From contig CALQCP020000147.1 in the NCBI GenBank assembly GCA_943329105.2, positions 1 through 6,219 on the forward strand: 6,219 bases of DNA. Reading direction: 5' to 3'. Under the pieces are notes generated by a model. That model searched no databases and was not told the DNA's origin. It saw only the letters and a list, made by a program, of their open reading frames with translations. The position numbers and the translations under genes were made by a program. Below, piece by piece: positions 5,973 through 6,219 of the stretch. Numbering within the stretch: the first letter of the stretch is position 1; every line of letters begins with the position of its first letter. Origin of the DNA: Chitinophaga pinensis. Lineage in GTDB: Bacteria > Planctomycetota > Phycisphaerae > Phycisphaerales > SM1A02.

Positions 5973-6219
5973 GCCGACTCCGGAAGTCCCAGGGTTCCCG
6001 CGCGAGCGACTGAACCGCTACCTCGACCGCAACCGCACGCTGCCAGTGCGCGACACGCTGCTGCGCGCGCTGGCGCTCGGCGATCCACCGGGCGCGGCGG
6101 TCGATCTTGGATGCGGACCGGGAAAGGAAGTGGCCGAGTTGCTGCGTCGCGGCTGGACCGTGGAGGCCGTCGACGCGTACCCCGACATGGTCGATGCAGC
6201 GCGCGCCGCAGCCGAGGCG
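5965..6219 (+). CDS. Class I SAM-dependent methyltransferase, N-terminal part (3' end beyond the window)
   Basis: 85 codons are visible. Residues 47-55 (DLGCGPGKE) are motif I of the Rossmann-type methyltransferase fold, which binds S-adenosylmethionine. D70 in the following VEAVDAYPDM is the usual acidic residue at the end of strand 2 that holds the ribose hydroxyls. The preceding part (RLNRYLDRNRTLPVRDTLLRAL) matches the N-terminal helices of TehB-like or Methyltransf_25-type enzymes. The substrate cannot be told because the C-terminal part is missing. The ATG at 5965 overlaps the end of the membrane-protein gene by 8 nt and has no own Shine-Dalgarno, consistent with coupling. The stretch looks richer in G and C at third codon positions than the two large minus-strand genes; this is a visual impression. 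Confidence 0.88.
   Translation, partial: MIEPTPEVPGFPRERLNRYLDRNRTLPVRDTLLRALALGDPPGAAVDLGCGPGKEVAELLRRGWTVEAVDAYPDMVDAARAAAEA

Overview
The window comes from a bacterial chromosome of moderately high GC. Most genes are read on the minus strand, and a small plus-strand pair sits at the right end. The partial protein at the left edge has the layout of a Planctomycetota (Phycisphaerae-like) outer-membrane porin: signal peptide, Glu/Arg-rich heptad helix, a VVRDVLAD-type linker, then beta-barrel strands. The two long helical exported proteins of unknown function also suit such an organism. This placement is an inference from protein style only; there is no rRNA or marker gene.

Layout, right to left along the minus strand. 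(1) 5334-4984: a 116-aa protein built of five exact 16-residue repeats (beta-flower-like) with a C-terminal hydrophobic tail. (2) 5063-4859: repeat R3, which holds the 3' tail of that gene plus a decayed porin leader. (3) 4587-3178: a 469-aa exported helical protein. (4) 3007-2824: repeat R2, again the tail of the 116-aa gene fused in frame to a porin leader, giving a 55-codon open frame. (5) 2817-532: a 761-aa exported helical protein whose start overlaps that leader frame. (6) 447-291: repeat R1, which is the real N-terminal coding part of the porin running off the left edge. On the plus strand, 5460-5972 encodes a four-helix membrane protein. It overlaps by 8 nt a class I SAM-dependent methyltransferase cut by the right edge.

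The notable structure is the triple direct repeat. R1 lies on an intact porin, R3 on an intact 116-aa gene, and R2 carries pieces of both. The simplest reading is an ancestral pair (116-aa gene followed by porin) whose junction was duplicated twice, with each duplication enclosing a gene for a large exported helical protein. Recombination between R1 and R3 would remove both genes and restore the simple pair. In R1 and R2 most differences are synonymous in the porin frame, while R3 shows mostly replacement changes, so R3 looks decayed. The GAGG that probably serves as the ribosome-binding site of the 761-aa gene lies at the edge of R2.

I found no tRNA, rRNA, CRISPR, transposase or convincing terminator. 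No stretch of more than 300 bases is without a proposed gene.
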